A stretch of DNA of 21,165 nucleotides from JBCDBY01 sp039182715. Its GTDB lineage: Bacteria; Planctomycetota; PLA2. Position numbers and translations under genes: made by a program. Below the pieces are notes generated by a model. That model saw only the letters and a list, made by a program, of their open reading frames with translations, made no database searches and was not told the origin of the DNA. The stretch lies in NCBI GenBank assembly GCA_039182715.1, contig JBCDBY010000038.1, forward strand, positions 1 to 21,165. The letters are read 5' to 3'. Shown piece after piece: positions 20,685 to 21,165 of this stretch. The first letter of the stretch is position 1; the number at the start of each line of letters is the position of its first letter.

Positions 20685-21165
20685 ATGTCCGAGGAAGGGA
20701 AGCGGCTCCAAGCCGCCCGCGAGGAGGGCGCGCCCTGGCGTCGGTGGGGTCCGTACCTCAGCGAGCGGCAGTGGGGCACCGTGCGCGAGGACAAGGGGGC
20801 CGACGGCAACGCGTGGGCGCACTTCCCGCACGACCAGGCCAAGCTGCGCGCCTATCGCTGGGGCGAGGACGGCATCGCCGGCATCTCGGACGACCGGCAG
20901 CTGCTCTGCTTCGCGCTGACGCTCTGGAACGGGCGCGACCCGATCCTAAAGGAGCGGCTCTTCGGGCTGACGAACGAGCAGGGCAACCACGGCGAGGACG
21001 TCAAGGAGTACTACTACTATCTCGACAGCACGCCGACGCACTCCTACATGCGAGCGCTCTACAAGTATCCGCAGGCGCCGTACCCCTACGAGGAGCTGGT
21101 CACGCGCAACGCGGAGCGCGGCTACGAAGAGCCCGAGTACGAGCTGATCGATACCGGCGTGTTCG
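20685..21165 (+). CDS. MGH1/GH63-like glycoside hydrolase, 3' end outside window
   Basis: The first 160 codons are visible from an ATG, open to the edge. The sequence is the same family as the fragment at 16052: WRRWGPYLSERQWGT, GEDGIAGISDD, LWNGRDPILKERLFGLTN and EDVKEYYYYLDSTPTHSYM. Related enzymes hydrolyse alpha-glucosidic bonds, for example in glucosylglycerate or mannosylglycerate, but the substrate cannot be judged from this part. No signal peptide is present, so it is probably cytoplasmic. The start aligns exactly with the GTG of the left copy. Whether this copy is complete depends on sequence beyond the window. It follows the gene A fragment by 38 bp, in the same direction. Confidence 0.88.
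   Translation, partial: MSEEGKRLQAAREEGAPWRRWGPYLSERQWGTVREDKGADGNAWAHFPHDQAKLRAYRWGEDGIAGISDDRQLLCFALTLWNGRDPILKERLFGLTNEQGNHGEDVKEYYYYLDSTPTHSYMRALYKYPQAPYPYEELVTRNAERGYEEPEYELIDTGVF
20731..21165 (+). repeat. Right copy of the direct repeat bracketing the island
   Basis: Gap-free partner of 16098-16532, 11 mismatches counted, several of them synonymous third-position changes. Cut by the window edge. Confidence 0.95.

Noticed and set aside
16052..21165. Assembly error as the cause of the two hydrolase copies
   Set aside because: Not excluded, but the copies differ at scattered sites and strongly in their first 46 bp, so they are not one sequence duplicated by the assembler; a chimeric join at the repeat remains possible.

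Overview
This is a GC-rich window (roughly two thirds G+C by eye) from a Gram-negative-type bacterium: it has many cleavable signal peptides, a glycine-zipper lipoprotein, a fused HtrA-like protease and large regulatory-like beta-domain proteins. The style (secreted proteins of unknown function, carboxypeptidase-regulatory-like modules, HEXXH exported peptidases) fits Planctomycetota or a similar high-GC phylum. No rRNA or other phylogenetic marker is present, so this is only a tentative placement.

Left part, minus strand (9151 down to 1): a tight four-gene transcription unit. It starts with a 1760-residue exported trypsin-like protease carrying N-terminal helical repeats, TPRs and several copies of a PsbP/DcrB-like module. 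Next come an exported protein of unknown function (4-bp ATGA overlap), a membrane-anchored Cache-HAMP-PP2C (SpoIIE/RsbU type) phosphatase whose start codon lies in the loop of a perfect 10-bp hairpin, and a multi-pass membrane protein that runs off the window. Together they look like an envelope sensing, proteolysis and signalling unit.

Middle, plus strand (9333-13320): four closely spaced genes encoding a glycine-zipper lipoprotein, endonuclease VIII (nei), a CpcT/CpeT-family lipoprotein and a secreted HEXXH metallopeptidase. They converge on an ADP-ribosylglycohydrolase-family gene on the minus strand (13327-14526). That gene diverges from a small exported lipocalin-like protein (called gene A here, 14567-15106), whose 3' end overlaps a minus-strand membrane protein (15030-16001).

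Right part (16052-21165): a rearranged accessory region. The 5' part of an MGH1/GH63-like glycoside hydrolase gene (from 16052) is cut off near 16760. It is followed by lower-GC foreign-looking DNA: the 3' end of a GGxC-repeat protein, a strong hairpin, a 738-residue regulatory-like beta-domain protein and a small translationally coupled partner. After these lies a decayed IS3-family element whose transposase is fused, at a probable short microhomology, to the 3' end of a second gene A. Directly downstream a second, so far intact copy of the glycoside hydrolase begins (20685). The two hydrolase copies form a 435-bp-plus direct repeat (11 mismatches counted) that brackets the whole island. Their first 46 bp differ at 20 positions. 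The pattern suggests paralogue pairs, an IS-associated rearrangement and gene conversion. I do not see a known defence system, CRISPR array, tRNA or rRNA.
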